A DNA stretch of 60,535 nucleotides from Gammaproteobacteria bacterium UBA6724 (lineage in GTDB: Bacteria; Pseudomonadota; Gammaproteobacteria; Pseudomonadales; Azotimanducaceae). The notes under the pieces are model-generated. The model ran no database searches. It saw only the letters and a program-made list of their open reading frames with translations, and was not told the DNA's origin. Where the stretch lies: NCBI GenBank assembly GCA_002454165.1, contig DKIG01000011.1:1-60535 (forward strand). Direction: 5' to 3'. Made by a program: the position numbers and the translations under genes. How positions within the stretch are numbered: position 1 is the stretch's first letter; the number at the start of each line of letters is the position of its first letter. This document shows positions 25,856 to 33,785 of this stretch, piece by piece.

Positions 25856-28630
25856 TTACAGTGCTGCCACAGTATTCCTTTGTTGATCAAGCTTCGTCAG
25901 TGCCGAGTCAATTTCCGTCAGTTTCACCCTTTCTTTTTGCACGACTTCTGGCGGTGCCTTCTCAATAAAATCAGGATTATCGATCTTGCTCTCAGTCCGC
26001 GACCTGTCCTTTTGTTTGCGATTGATTTCCTTGTCCAATCTTACGAGTTCGGCTTCCTTATCAATCAGTCCAGCCATAGGAACCAGCAGCTCCATTTCAC
26101 CAACAAGTTGTGTTGCGGCAAGGGGGCGGGTCTGTTTGGCATCCAGCCACTGCATCTCAGTCGGACGGATCATGGATTCAAGCAGTTCCCGGAACTGGTT
26201 AAGTCGGCGTCGGTCCTCTGCGGAACCACTTGCGAAGAGGACCGGGACGGGTGTGGCTGGCGAGATGTCCATTTCACCACGGATATTTCTGATGCCGGTG
26301 ACAACCTTCTTGAGCCAAGCAATATCCTCGCTGGCTTCCTGGTGAATCAAGGATGCGTCACCTTTCGGGTAGGGCTGTAGCATAATGGTGTCGTCGGTGG
26401 CACGCATCTCTGCCGGTAGTGTTTGCCAGAGTTCTTCCGTAATGAATGGGAGAAATGGATGCGCCAGCCGGAGCGTTGCCTCAAGGGTTTGCAACAGGGT
26501 CTGGCGAGTGCCCTCTTGCCTGGCGAGGCTATCACTATCATCAGCCTCGGCGTTCAAAACGGGCTTTGTCAGTTCAAGATACCAGCCACAAAATTCGTCC
26601 CACACAAACTCGTAGATGGCTTTGGCAGCCAGGTCAAACCGAAGGGTTTCCAGCGCCCTGTGGATTGCATCCGCGACCTTCTGAAATTCCGACACAATCC
26701 ATTGATCGGCAAGGGTGAATTGGACCTTCGCGGTGTCCGTCCCTATCTCATGCCCGGCAACATTGGTGGAAATATAATTGGCAGCGTTCCAGAGTTTGTT
26801 ACAGAAGTTTCGGTAGCCCTCAACCCGTTTGATGTCGAAACGCACAGTGCGTGCTCTAGATGCTATGGCATAAAAGGTGAACCTCAGGGGGTCTGCCCCG
26901 TAAGCCATGATGCCTTCCGGGAATTCCTTACGGGTCGCCTTCTCAATTTGAGTAGCCATGCGGGGCTGAATCAGATTGTCTGTGCGTTTGGCGACCAGAT
27001 CCTTGATAGCAATGCCATCAATAATGTCCATGGGATCAAGACCATTGCCCTTGGACTTGGACATCTTTTGCCCATCTGCATCGGTGATGAGACCATGAAT
27101 ATAGACTGTCCTGAATGGCACCTCGTCCATGAACTTCAATGTCATCATAATCATCCGCGACACCCAAAAACTGATGATGTCGTGGCCAGTCACCATAATG
27201 TCCGTTGCATGAAATCTGTCTAATTCCGGTGTTTGCTCTGGCCAGCCGAGTGTTGAGAAGGTCCAGAGAGCGGAGGAGAACCAGGTGTCCAGCACATCCG
27301 GGTCCTGCACCAGTGACAGATCATCTGCTAGGCGATATTTTTCCCGAACTTCGCGTTCATTGCGCCCAACATAGATATTACCTGCCTCATCGTACCAGGC
27401 AGGGATTCTGTGTCCCCACCACTGCTGACGGCTGATGCACCAGTCCTGAATATTCCTCATCCAGGCGAAGTAGATGTTGGCAGTATTCTCAGGGACAAAT
27501 TCAATATCGCCCTCCTCAACTACTCGGATAGCAGGCTCAGCAAGAGGCTGGATATCGACAAACCACTGGTCGCTAAGGAAGGGCTCAACCACCACGCCAG
27601 ATCTCTCTCCCCTCGGCACGGCCATCCTGTGCTCTTCCACCTTCTCCTGTAAACCGAGTCTGCTCATATCCGCAATCACGGCTTGTCTGGCAGCGAAACG
27701 ATCCATGCCGCGGTAGGCTTCGGGCGCCTCGTCGTTGACACTGGCATCTTCATTGAAAATGTTGATCAGAGGCAGGTTGTGACGGCGGCCCAGTTCATAG
27801 TCGTTAAAGTCATGCGCTGGCGTGATCTTGACGCAGCCAGTACCAAATTCCATATCAACATACTGGTCAGCAATCACGGGGATGCTTCTGTCCGTCAGTG
27901 GGAGGGCCACCTGCTTGCCGATGAGTTGTCGGTAGCGCGCATCGGCAGGATTCACTGCAACGGCGGTGTCGCCGAGCATGGTTTCCGGACGCGTAGTCGC
28001 AACAATCAAATGCTGCTCTGGATCGTCCGCCAGCGGATATTTGAAATGCCAGAGATGCCCTTGCTCTTCTTCAGAGGTGACTTCCAGGTCAGAAATGGAA
28101 CTGCGTAGCACCGGGTCCCAGTTGACCAGTCGCTTCCCTCGATAAATCAACCCTTCGTCATAGAGCCGGACAAAGACTTCCAGAACCGCCCGGGACAAAC
28201 CTTCGTCTAGGGTAAATCGCTCGGTCTCCCAGTGCAGAGACGCGCCGAGCCGCCGCAATTGCTTTGAGATATTGCCACCGGACTGCTGCTTCCATTCCCA
28301 GGTCTTTTCAATGAAGGCTTCCCTGCCTATGTCCTGGGGCTTGATTCCCTGCGCATTAAGTTGTTCGGTAACCAGGAGTTGCGTGGCGATACCGGCGTGG
28401 TCGGTACCCATCTGCCAGAGGGTTCGTCTGCCGCACATTCGCTGATAGCGGATCAGGCAATCTACGAGGCTGTGTTGAAAGGCGTGACCCATGTGCAGTG
28501 TGCCCGTGACATTGGGCGGGGGGATCATGATGCAAAAGGGTTCGCCGTCGCCTGAGGGGGCAAAATTACCGGATGCTTCCCATTGTTGATACCGGGACTG
28601 CTCAATTTCCTGTGGCTGATATTTCTTCAG
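25856..28630 (-). CDS. valS: Valyl-tRNA synthetase, CTG start proposed
   Basis: Charges tRNA-Val in the cytosol, with editing of misactivated threonine. Class I motifs are present: HMGH (46-49) and QKMSKSKGNG; the editing domain and C-terminal coiled coil are complete. The longest ATG frame begins at 28528 and would cut off conserved N-terminal residues. Translation of the DNA upstream gives KKYQPQEIEQSRYQQWE, which matches the start of ValS proteins, so the gene must begin near 28630. Between the upstream in-frame stop and 28528 there is no ATG, GTG or TTG. CTG at 28630-28628 lies 7 nt after AAGGA (28642-28638) and aligns with the usual Met; ATT at 28633 is the alternative. Product 924 aa. 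Confidence 0.93.
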   Translation of the reverse strand: MKKYQPQEIEQSRYQQWEASGNFAPSGDGEPFCIMIPPPNVTGTLHMGHAFQHSLVDCLIRYQRMCGRRTLWQMGTDHAGIATQLLVTEQLNAQGIKPQDIGREAFIEKTWEWKQQSGGNISKQLRRLGASLHWETERFTLDEGLSRAVLEVFVRLYDEGLIYRGKRLVNWDPVLRSSISDLEVTSEEEQGHLWHFKYPLADDPEQHLIVATTRPETMLGDTAVAVNPADARYRQLIGKQVALPLTDRSIPVIADQYVDMEFGTGCVKITPAHDFNDYELGRRHNLPLINIFNEDASVNDEAPEAYRGMDRFAARQAVIADMSRLGLQEKVEEHRMAVPRGERSGVVVEPFLSDQWFVDIQPLAEPAIRVVEEGDIEFVPENTANIYFAWMRNIQDWCISRQQWWGHRIPAWYDEAGNIYVGRNEREVREKYRLADDLSLVQDPDVLDTWFSSALWTFSTLGWPEQTPELDRFHATDIMVTGHDIISFWVSRMIMMTLKFMDEVPFRTVYIHGLITDADGQKMSKSKGNGLDPMDIIDGIAIKDLVAKRTDNLIQPRMATQIEKATRKEFPEGIMAYGADPLRFTFYAIASRARTVRFDIKRVEGYRNFCNKLWNAANYISTNVAGHEIGTDTAKVQFTLADQWIVSEFQKVADAIHRALETLRFDLAAKAIYEFVWDEFCGWYLELTKPVLNAEADDSDSLARQEGTRQTLLQTLEATLRLAHPFLPFITEELWQTLPAEMRATDDTIMLQPYPKGDASLIHQEASEDIAWLKKVVTGIRNIRGEMDISPATPVPVLFASGSAEDRRRLNQFRELLESMIRPTEMQWLDAKQTRPLAATQLVGEMELLVPMAGLIDKEAELVRLDKEINRKQKDRSRTESKIDNPDFIEKAPPEVVQKERVKLTEIDSALTKLDQQRNTVAAL

Positions 28631-28671
28631 AATTGTGTCCTTCCAGGATTGTGGAGATGAATAAGCTCCAT
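28627..28671 (-). other. Putative leader ORF overlapping the valS start
   Basis: A 14-codon ORF (MELIHLHNPGRTQF) starts with ATG at 28671, only about 10 nt after the -10 box, so the message would be almost leaderless. It contains the valS Shine-Dalgarno sequence. Its TGA (28629-28627) overlaps the proposed valS CTG as CTGA, the arrangement seen in coupled genes. No valine codons are present, so this is not a classical valine attenuator. Confidence 0.4.
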
Positions 28672-28680
28672 CGGGGCGCG

Positions 28681-28686
28681 ATTATA
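28681..28686 (-). promoter_or_regulatory. Putative -10 box of valS
   Basis: Perfect TATAAT on the minus strand, preceded by TTGTG. No strong -35 at 16-18 bp. It lies 10 nt before the leader ATG and about 50 nt before the proposed valS start. A 10-bp tandem repeat begins 21 bp upstream of it. Confidence 0.5.
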
Positions 28687-28707
28687 CACAAGTCAACCAA
28701 CGCGCTT

Positions 28708-28737
28708 GTGTGAACCAGTGTGAACCAGTGTGAGCCA
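28708..28737. repeat. 10-bp tandem repeat, 3 copies, upstream of valS promoter
   Basis: Two exact copies of GTGTGAACCA and one variant GTGTGAGCCA run head to tail. The period equals about one DNA helical turn, and the array covers the -35 and upstream zone of the valS promoter. Confidence 0.8.
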
Positions 28738-28740
28738 TGC

Positions 28741-28764
28741 TGCTTCCATAGTAATGGGGAAGCA
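28741..28764 (-). terminator. Hairpin after quinone oxidoreductase gene
   Basis: TGCTTCCAT and ATGGGGAAGCA can pair with an AGTA loop and a 2-nt bulge. It lies 8 bp past the stop of the gene at 28772-29746. No T-run follows on the minus strand, so it may be a weak or Rho-assisted terminator between the hisHF operon and valS. Confidence 0.4.
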
Positions 28765-28771
28765 ACAGCGG

Positions 28772-29746
28772 TCAATGGCTTACTCTCAGCACCACCTTGC
28801 CGATGGTGCTATCCGAAGTCACTAGGTCATGTGCGGCAGTGACTTCTTCAATAGCGAAGACCTGGTCAACTATTGCAGCTATGTCCCCTCGTTCAATCAG
28901 AGGCCAGACCTGCTCCTCCAGTTGCGCCATCACCACTGCCTTCTCTTTAACTTGTCTTGCCCGCAGAGTGGAGCCAATCATCCTGAGCCGCTTCATCATC
29001 AGTTGCGCCAAATCAATGTCGGCCTTGGCGCCAGACATCAGACCTATCAACACCAGCCTGCCACCCTGCCCCAGTAATTGCAGATTGTCAGCAAGATAGG
29101 CGGCACCAACTGGGTCAAGAATGACTGCCACGCCGTCCGGCTTCGCAAATTCAGCGGCCCGAGTCAAGAAGGATGCCTCGTGCCGATTGCTACCTGCGTC
29201 CGCCCCCAGTTCAATACAGACATCCAGTTTACTGTTGGAGCCGCAGGTCACGAAGCAGGGGGACGAAAAAGCCTTACACAGTTGGATAGCCGCCGTGCCG
29301 ACGCCACTCGCACCGGCATGAATAATCACCTTCTCGCCCGGTTGCAAGCCCGCCTCCATAAAGATGTTTAACCAGGCGGTGGCAAATACCTCGGGCAAGG
29401 CGGCGGCGTGCACATAGGACAGACCCTTGGGTATCGGCAAAACACTGCCTTCATCCACCACCGCATATTGTGCGTAGCCACCACCAGCCAGCAATGCACA
29501 GACCCGGTCGCCCGTCTTATAGCGTGTCGCGCCATTACCCAGGGCAACCACTTCGCCGGCGCACTCAAGCCCCAACACCTGGCTAGCACCTGGTGGTGGG
29601 GGATAAAGGCCACGTCTCTGCATAATATCTGCGCGGTTAATCGCGGTCGTATGGATTTTGATGCAGACCGTCTTATCACCAATCCGGGGTTGTTCAGTAT
29701 CCGTCCATTCAAGATTTTGGTGGTCATCAATCAGTACGGCTTTCAT
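28772..29746 (-). CDS. NAD(P)H quinone oxidoreductase, PIG3/zeta-crystallin family
   Basis: Zinc-less medium-chain dehydrogenase that reduces quinones with NADPH. The 324-aa product contains TTAINRADIMQRRGLYPPPPGAS, shown here only as the PIG3-type loop near 32-54, then LGLECAGEVVALG and the nucleotide-binding HAGASGVGTAAIQLCKAF. The zinc-binding cysteine cluster of alcohol dehydrogenases is absent. It is the last gene of a hisH-hisF-slyX run, 31 bp after slyX. The link to histidine synthesis is probably positional. Confidence 0.88.
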   Translation of the reverse strand: MKAVLIDDHQNLEWTDTEQPRIGDKTVCIKIHTTAINRADIMQRRGLYPPPPGASQVLGLECAGEVVALGNGATRYKTGDRVCALLAGGGYAQYAVVDEGSVLPIPKGLSYVHAAALPEVFATAWLNIFMEAGLQPGEKVIIHAGASGVGTAAIQLCKAFSSPCFVTCGSNSKLDVCIELGADAGSNRHEASFLTRAAEFAKPDGVAVILDPVGAAYLADNLQLLGQGGRLVLIGLMSGAKADIDLAQLMMKRLRMIGSTLRARQVKEKAVVMAQLEEQVWPLIERGDIAAIVDQVFAIEEVTAAHDLVTSDSTIGKVVLRVSH

Positions 29747-29777
29747 ACTTGATCCTGCGGGCGGTTAATCAATGCGG

Positions 29778-30020
29778 TTAATAGTGTGGCGGCGGGTCAT
29801 CCGTTTCCTTCCCGGAAGACAGTCCAACCTTCTTCAGATGTGCAGTCAGTACCCTAATTTGATCTGCCATGGTCATCAATTGCTGTTGCTGGTCGGCAAG
29901 CGCATCGTCAAGTTTCTGGATCAGATCATCCTGGAATGCAATGCGCGTCTCCAGAGATTCCATCTCTTCTTTCGTCTCTTCTTCCATCTCTTCTTTCATC
30001 TCTTCTGTAGTGTCGTCCAT
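29778..30020 (-). CDS. slyX: SlyX family protein
   Basis: Small coiled-coil protein of unknown function, conserved in gammaproteobacteria. The 80-aa product has the family core LETRIAFQDDLIQKLDDALA and the characteristic C-terminus DDPPPHY. The first 22 residues are an acidic repeat of EEM/EET units, DNA period 12-15 bp, which looks like an in-frame expansion. The ATG shares its A with the hisF TGA, so the two are coupled. Confidence 0.9.
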   Translation of the reverse strand: MDDTTEEMKEEMEEETKEEMESLETRIAFQDDLIQKLDDALADQQQQLMTMADQIRVLTAHLKKVGLSSGKETDDPPPHY

Positions 30021-30799
30021 CAGTACCTCAGCCGCACCTTGACCCCACGGTCATTTAGCCACTGCTTAATTTCACTGACTTTATATTCACCAAAGTGCAC
30101 CATTGACGCTATCAGTGCGGCATCAGCCCTACCTTCCGTCAGGACTTCAAGCAGATGCTCAGGGTGTCCTGCACCACCTGATGCAATAACGGGAATGGAG
30201 ACAGCCTCGGCAATCATGCGGGTGAGTCTGATCTCATAACCGTCGCGGGTACCGTCGGCATCAATTGAGTTCACGACCAGCTCCCCGGCGCCCAGCGCTT
30301 CGCCCTGCAACGCCCATTGCAAGGCATCAATCTTCATGGGCGTCCTGCCACCATTGATAACCACTTCATAGCCGCTGGGGAAATCCCTGCTCTCATCAAC
30401 CCGACGTATATCCATTGACAGCACTGTATTCTGTGAGCCCAGGCTATGGGCACATTCGGTGATGAGTGCGGGCCTTTGTACGGCGGCTGTATTGACATTG
30501 ATCTTTTCCGCACCCGACCAGAGTAGTTGATGTGCATCCTCAACTGAGCGGATACCGCCACCGACGGAGAAGGGAATATAAATCTGCTCAGCAACCCTCG
30601 CCACGACATCCAGGATGATATTGCGGGCTTCACTGGAGGCTGTAATGTCATAAAACACCAGTTCATCCAAACCATCCCGATAATACTCCGCCGCCTTTGC
30701 CACCGGGTCGCCAATGTCCCTGGTATTGACGAACTTCACGCTTTTGGCGAGTTTCCCGTCTCTAACATCAAGGCAGGCAATAATACGCTTGCTCAACAT
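30020..30799 (-). CDS. hisF: Imidazole glycerol phosphate synthase subunit HisF
   Basis: Cyclase subunit that uses ammonia from HisH to form imidazole glycerol phosphate and AICAR in histidine synthesis. The 259-aa TIM barrel carries catalytic Asp11 (IIACLDVRDG) and Asp130 (VLSMDIRRVD), the same numbers as in studied enzymes, plus the phosphate-binding SVGGGIRS and SIDADGTRDGYE. It overlaps hisH by 7 nt. The rest of the his pathway is not in the window. Confidence 0.96.
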   Translation of the reverse strand: MLSKRIIACLDVRDGKLAKSVKFVNTRDIGDPVAKAAEYYRDGLDELVFYDITASSEARNIILDVVARVAEQIYIPFSVGGGIRSVEDAHQLLWSGAEKINVNTAAVQRPALITECAHSLGSQNTVLSMDIRRVDESRDFPSGYEVVINGGRTPMKIDALQWALQGEALGAGELVVNSIDADGTRDGYEIRLTRMIAEAVSIPVIASGGAGHPEHLLEVLTEGRADAALIASMVHFGEYKVSEIKQWLNDRGVKVRLRY

Positions 30800-31419
30800 T
30801 CCGGTTGCCCGTCCCAGGTGGCAAATGTCGCCAGGAGACTGAGCCCCGGCTTACCGCTCTTTTCAGGATGAAACTGGGTGGCAAAAAAATTGTTGCTACC
30901 CATGACTGAACAGAAGGTGATGTCGCCGTAATCCGTCATGCCCAGGATATGCTCCTCATGTATTGGCTTAGCGTAGTAGCTGTGGACAAAGTAGAATTCA
31001 TCGCCATCCGACACATTTGCCAGGACCGGATGTCTCGCCACAAGTTTAAGTTCGTTCCAGCCGATGTGCGGCACTTTTAAGACGCGATCAGAAAATTCAA
31101 ATCTCTTGCAGACACCGGGCAAGATACCAAGACAATCCTTTTCACCCTCTTCGGTAAATTCCATGGCTATCTCCAGTCCAAGGCAGATGCCCAGCAAGGG
31201 CTTGCCAGACTTGTAGAAACTGATGATCGCTTCATCCAGCCCCTCGGCACGGAGTCTGTCCATCGCACTGATAGCGGAACCCACACCAGGGAAAATCAGC
31301 CTGTCCGCAGCTAACACAAGTTCAGGATCGGAGGATATTTCTGCCTGCAAGCCAACATGCTGACAAGCTCTCTGCACACTGCGCACATTGCCAGCGTCAT
31401 AGTCAATTATGATCAGCAT
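30793..31419 (-). CDS. hisH: Imidazole glycerol phosphate synthase subunit HisH
   Basis: Glutamine amidotransferase subunit that supplies ammonia to HisF. The 208-aa class I amidotransferase has nucleophile Cys79 in LLGICLGLEIAM, and the His-Glu pair in TQFHPEKSGKPG. It is first in the hisH-hisF-slyX operon. hisA, which often lies between hisH and hisF, is absent. The upstream region is shared with the divergent accessory cluster at 31.7 kb. Confidence 0.95.
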   Translation of the reverse strand: MLIIIDYDAGNVRSVQRACQHVGLQAEISSDPELVLAADRLIFPGVGSAISAMDRLRAEGLDEAIISFYKSGKPLLGICLGLEIAMEFTEEGEKDCLGILPGVCKRFEFSDRVLKVPHIGWNELKLVARHPVLANVSDGDEFYFVHSYYAKPIHEEHILGMTDYGDITFCSVMGSNNFFATQFHPEKSGKPGLSLLATFATWDGQPEC

Positions 31420-31529
31420 GAATTACTCCATCAAGCGGGCGCACATTATAGGCAAGGCATATAAAAAAACCGATTCAGGCAGAACGGATGAGTAAGAACA
31501 GATTATATGCTGTTATACTCCATAACATA

Positions 31530-31567
31530 ATCCACATATATGTTGACATAATAAAACGGATGTGGAT
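31530..31567. promoter_or_regulatory. 8-bp inverted repeat over the promoter of the accessory cluster
   Basis: ATCCACAT at 31530-31537 and ATGTGGAT at 31560-31567 are perfect inverted repeats with centres 30 bp apart, close to three helical turns. They bracket the -35 box and touch the -10 box, an operator-like position. Confidence 0.5.
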
Positions 31568-31572
31568 ATATT
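31543..31572 (+). promoter_or_regulatory. Sigma-70-like promoter of the 31.7-40.4 kb cluster
   Basis: A perfect TTGACA (31543-31548) and TATATT (31567-31572) are separated by 18 bp on the plus strand, in a strongly AT-rich intergenic region. The leader to ATG 31710 is about 130 nt. Confidence 0.55.
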
Positions 31573-31709
31573 TATAGCGATATATTGAATGCAATCGGTT
31601 TTATACTGGATAAATATAACTGTATGTGATATAAGGGTATGTAATAAAAGGCATGCAACAATGCCTGTTTGAATCGTCCAAACGACTAGCCCCTAGGGAT
31701 AATAATCTG

Positions 31710-32873
31710 ATGAATGAAGAGCACATTAAGCAGGCAGTAGCAGAACTTGCACCCGTGTTGAGAGAGCGAGCACAGGAAACGGAGCAACTGCGGCGGATTC
31801 CTGATGACATCATCAACGCGATGCAGGATGCGAAACTATTTAAGATATTACAGCCGAAACTGTTTGGTGGTTTCGAAATGGACATCAATATTTTTCTTGA
31901 TGCAGTAATAGAACTGTCTGCTGCTTGCGGTTCATCGGGATGGGTTTATGGTGTCATCGGCGTTCACAACTGGCATCTGGGATTGTTTGATCAGAAAGCA
32001 CAAGAGGAAGTTTGGGCGGATGACGATACATTAATTGCCTCCGCCTATGGTCCCTTTGGCAAGGTGCAGCCAGTTGAGGGTGGCTACCGTCTAAGTGGAA
32101 CCTGGCGTTTTTCCTCTGGTTGCCATTACGGCAAATGGATTTTAATTGGTGGTGTTGCGCCACAAGAAAACGGGGACCCGGGATTTCATACCTTCCTTGT
32201 GCCAAAAAGTGATTTTGAGATTGAGGATGTCTGGCATGTGGCTGGCTTGTCAGGAACTGGTAGCAACAACATCCAGATAAAAGATGCCTTTGTACCTGGG
32301 TATCGGGCACATTCACTGGGGATCGGCGTCGGTGGTCCAGGTTTGGAAATAAATAAATCGCCCATTTATCAATTCCCTTTCAGTGCTATCCTGTCATACA
32401 GTATTACTGCTTCAATCATTGGTATGGCGCAGGGTGCAATAAAGGATCACGCTGAAATTCAAGTTAAGCGTGTGCGCCAAGTGTTTGGCGATGAAAAAGC
32501 ATCACAAAACCCTTTTAGTCAGGTCAATATTGCTGAGGCTATGTTGGGTGTTGATGCGGCGATATTGCAAATGCGGCGTGATTTGGCTGAGATGAAAGGG
32601 CATATTGAGGCTGGCGAAACAATCCCCATTGAATTACGACTACGCCTGCGCCGCGATCAGGTACAGGGGACGAAGTTGTCTATTCAGGCAATTAACCGAA
32701 TTTTTGAAGCCAGTGGCGCCCACGGTTTATTTTTAAGCAACCCCATCCAGCGCGCGTGGCGTGATGCCAATGCTGCGCGTGTACATGCAGTCAATGAATT
32801 TGAGCGGTTCGTCTCACTTTATGGCGCCATGGCGATGGGAACCGAGCCACCTGCTGGTACTAATTTGTTTTAA
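31710..32873 (+). CDS. HsaA-like flavin-dependent monooxygenase, oxygenase component
   Basis: Acyl-CoA-dehydrogenase-fold (group D) monooxygenase that would use reduced flavin from a separate reductase to hydroxylate a ring substrate. The 387-aa product resembles the oxygenase of 3-hydroxy-9,10-seco-androstatriene-dione monooxygenase: LRRIPDDIINAMQDAKLF, LQPKLFGGFEMD, ELSAACGSSGWVYGVIGVH, GYRLSGTWRFSSGCHYGKW and HVAGLSGTGSNNIQI. An in-frame ATG at 31653 exists; 31710 gives the usual N-terminus. First gene of a nine-gene plus-strand cluster. No flavin reductase lies nearby. The match is to the family; the substrate need not be a steroid. Confidence 0.85.
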   Translation: MNEEHIKQAVAELAPVLRERAQETEQLRRIPDDIINAMQDAKLFKILQPKLFGGFEMDINIFLDAVIELSAACGSSGWVYGVIGVHNWHLGLFDQKAQEEVWADDDTLIASAYGPFGKVQPVEGGYRLSGTWRFSSGCHYGKWILIGGVAPQENGDPGFHTFLVPKSDFEIEDVWHVAGLSGTGSNNIQIKDAFVPGYRAHSLGIGVGGPGLEINKSPIYQFPFSAILSYSITASIIGMAQGAIKDHAEIQVKRVRQVFGDEKASQNPFSQVNIAEAMLGVDAAILQMRRDLAEMKGHIEAGETIPIELRLRLRRDQVQGTKLSIQAINRIFEASGAHGLFLSNPIQRAWRDANAARVHAVNEFERFVSLYGAMAMGTEPPAGTNLF

Positions 32874-32895
32874 TTGATTAGGTAGCGAGAAGATC

Positions 32896-33762
32896 ATGGA
32901 ATATTCATTCGCCGACACCAGCCGTTTTGCTAATTTAAACAATGTCAAAATACATTACCACGATGTTGGTAGCGGTGACGTCTTGGTGCTACTGCACGGG
33001 GGCGGACCCGGTGCCTCAGGGTGGAGTAATTTCAAACAAAATATAGTATCTCTGGCGCAACATTTTAGATTGTTAATACTAGATCAACCTGCATTTGGAT
33101 TAAGTGAAGTCCCGGAATTTGATCGGCAGTATTTTGATTACACGGCAAAAATTCTTACAACATTACTGGACACACTGGGGATAGAAAAAGTACATCTTTT
33201 AGGGAATTCACTAGGTGGCGGAGTTTCTTTAAAATTCGTACTGGACCATCCAGAACGAGTTGAGCGTATCATTCTGATGGGACCTGGCGGCGCATTTTTC
33301 CCTCTATTATCTCCATATCCTGGAGAGGGTATGAAAGCTCTATTTGATTATATGGAACCACCCGGACCAAGTCGCGAAAAAATGAAAACATTTATTCGCT
33401 CAATGATTTTTAACCCGATATTTATCACCGACGAACTAATAAATGAGCGATTTAAGGCTGCATCTGAGCCAAAAATACTGGCGGGATTCACCAGTTTTCT
33501 TGCAGCAGCACAGGGGCGTAATGAAGAAGAAGCACGGAGCCTGCAACTATGGCGTGACCTTGACCAAATTACCCATCCAATATTATTGACTTGGGGCAGG
33601 GAAGATAGGGTTATGGCTCTTGATGGTGCTCTATTTGCAATGCGTAGTCTTGTAAATGCGCGTCTCCATGTGTTCCCTAATTGTGGTCATTGGGCACAAC
33701 TTGAACACCAACATGAATTTGACTGTCTGACAATCAACTTTCTAACGCAACCACTCAACTAA
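32896..33762 (+). CDS. Alpha/beta hydrolase, meta-cleavage product (C-C) hydrolase-like
   Basis: Resembles BphD/MhpC/HsaD enzymes that hydrolyse a C-C bond in ring-cleavage products. The 288-aa product has the characteristic oxyanion loop LLHGGGPGASGWSNF (32-46), nucleophile Ser105 in LLGNSLGGG, Asp237 in WGREDRV and His265 in NCGHWAQLEH, a complete triad. It lies 22 bp after the monooxygenase. No ring-cleaving dioxygenase (HsaC type) is in the window, so the substrate could arise in another way or the dioxygenase lies elsewhere. Confidence 0.85.
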   Translation: MEYSFADTSRFANLNNVKIHYHDVGSGDVLVLLHGGGPGASGWSNFKQNIVSLAQHFRLLILDQPAFGLSEVPEFDRQYFDYTAKILTTLLDTLGIEKVHLLGNSLGGGVSLKFVLDHPERVERIILMGPGGAFFPLLSPYPGEGMKALFDYMEPPGPSREKMKTFIRSMIFNPIFITDELINERFKAASEPKILAGFTSFLAAAQGRNEEEARSLQLWRDLDQITHPILLTWGREDRVMALDGALFAMRSLVNARLHVFPNCGHWAQLEHQHEFDCLTINFLTQPLN

Positions 33763-33785
33763 TGTGAATATAATCCTTTATATAC

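Larger units (their letters stand above)
31466..31602. promoter_or_regulatory. Widely spaced 10-bp inverted repeat flanking the cluster promoter
   Basis: AAAACCGATT at 31466-31475 and AATCGGTTTT at 31593-31602 are perfect inverted repeats 117 bp apart. They enclose the second inverted repeat (31530-31567) and the promoter. The layout suits a looping regulator, such as the double Lrp/AsnC protein encoded at 33786, but binding is inferred. Confidence 0.45.
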
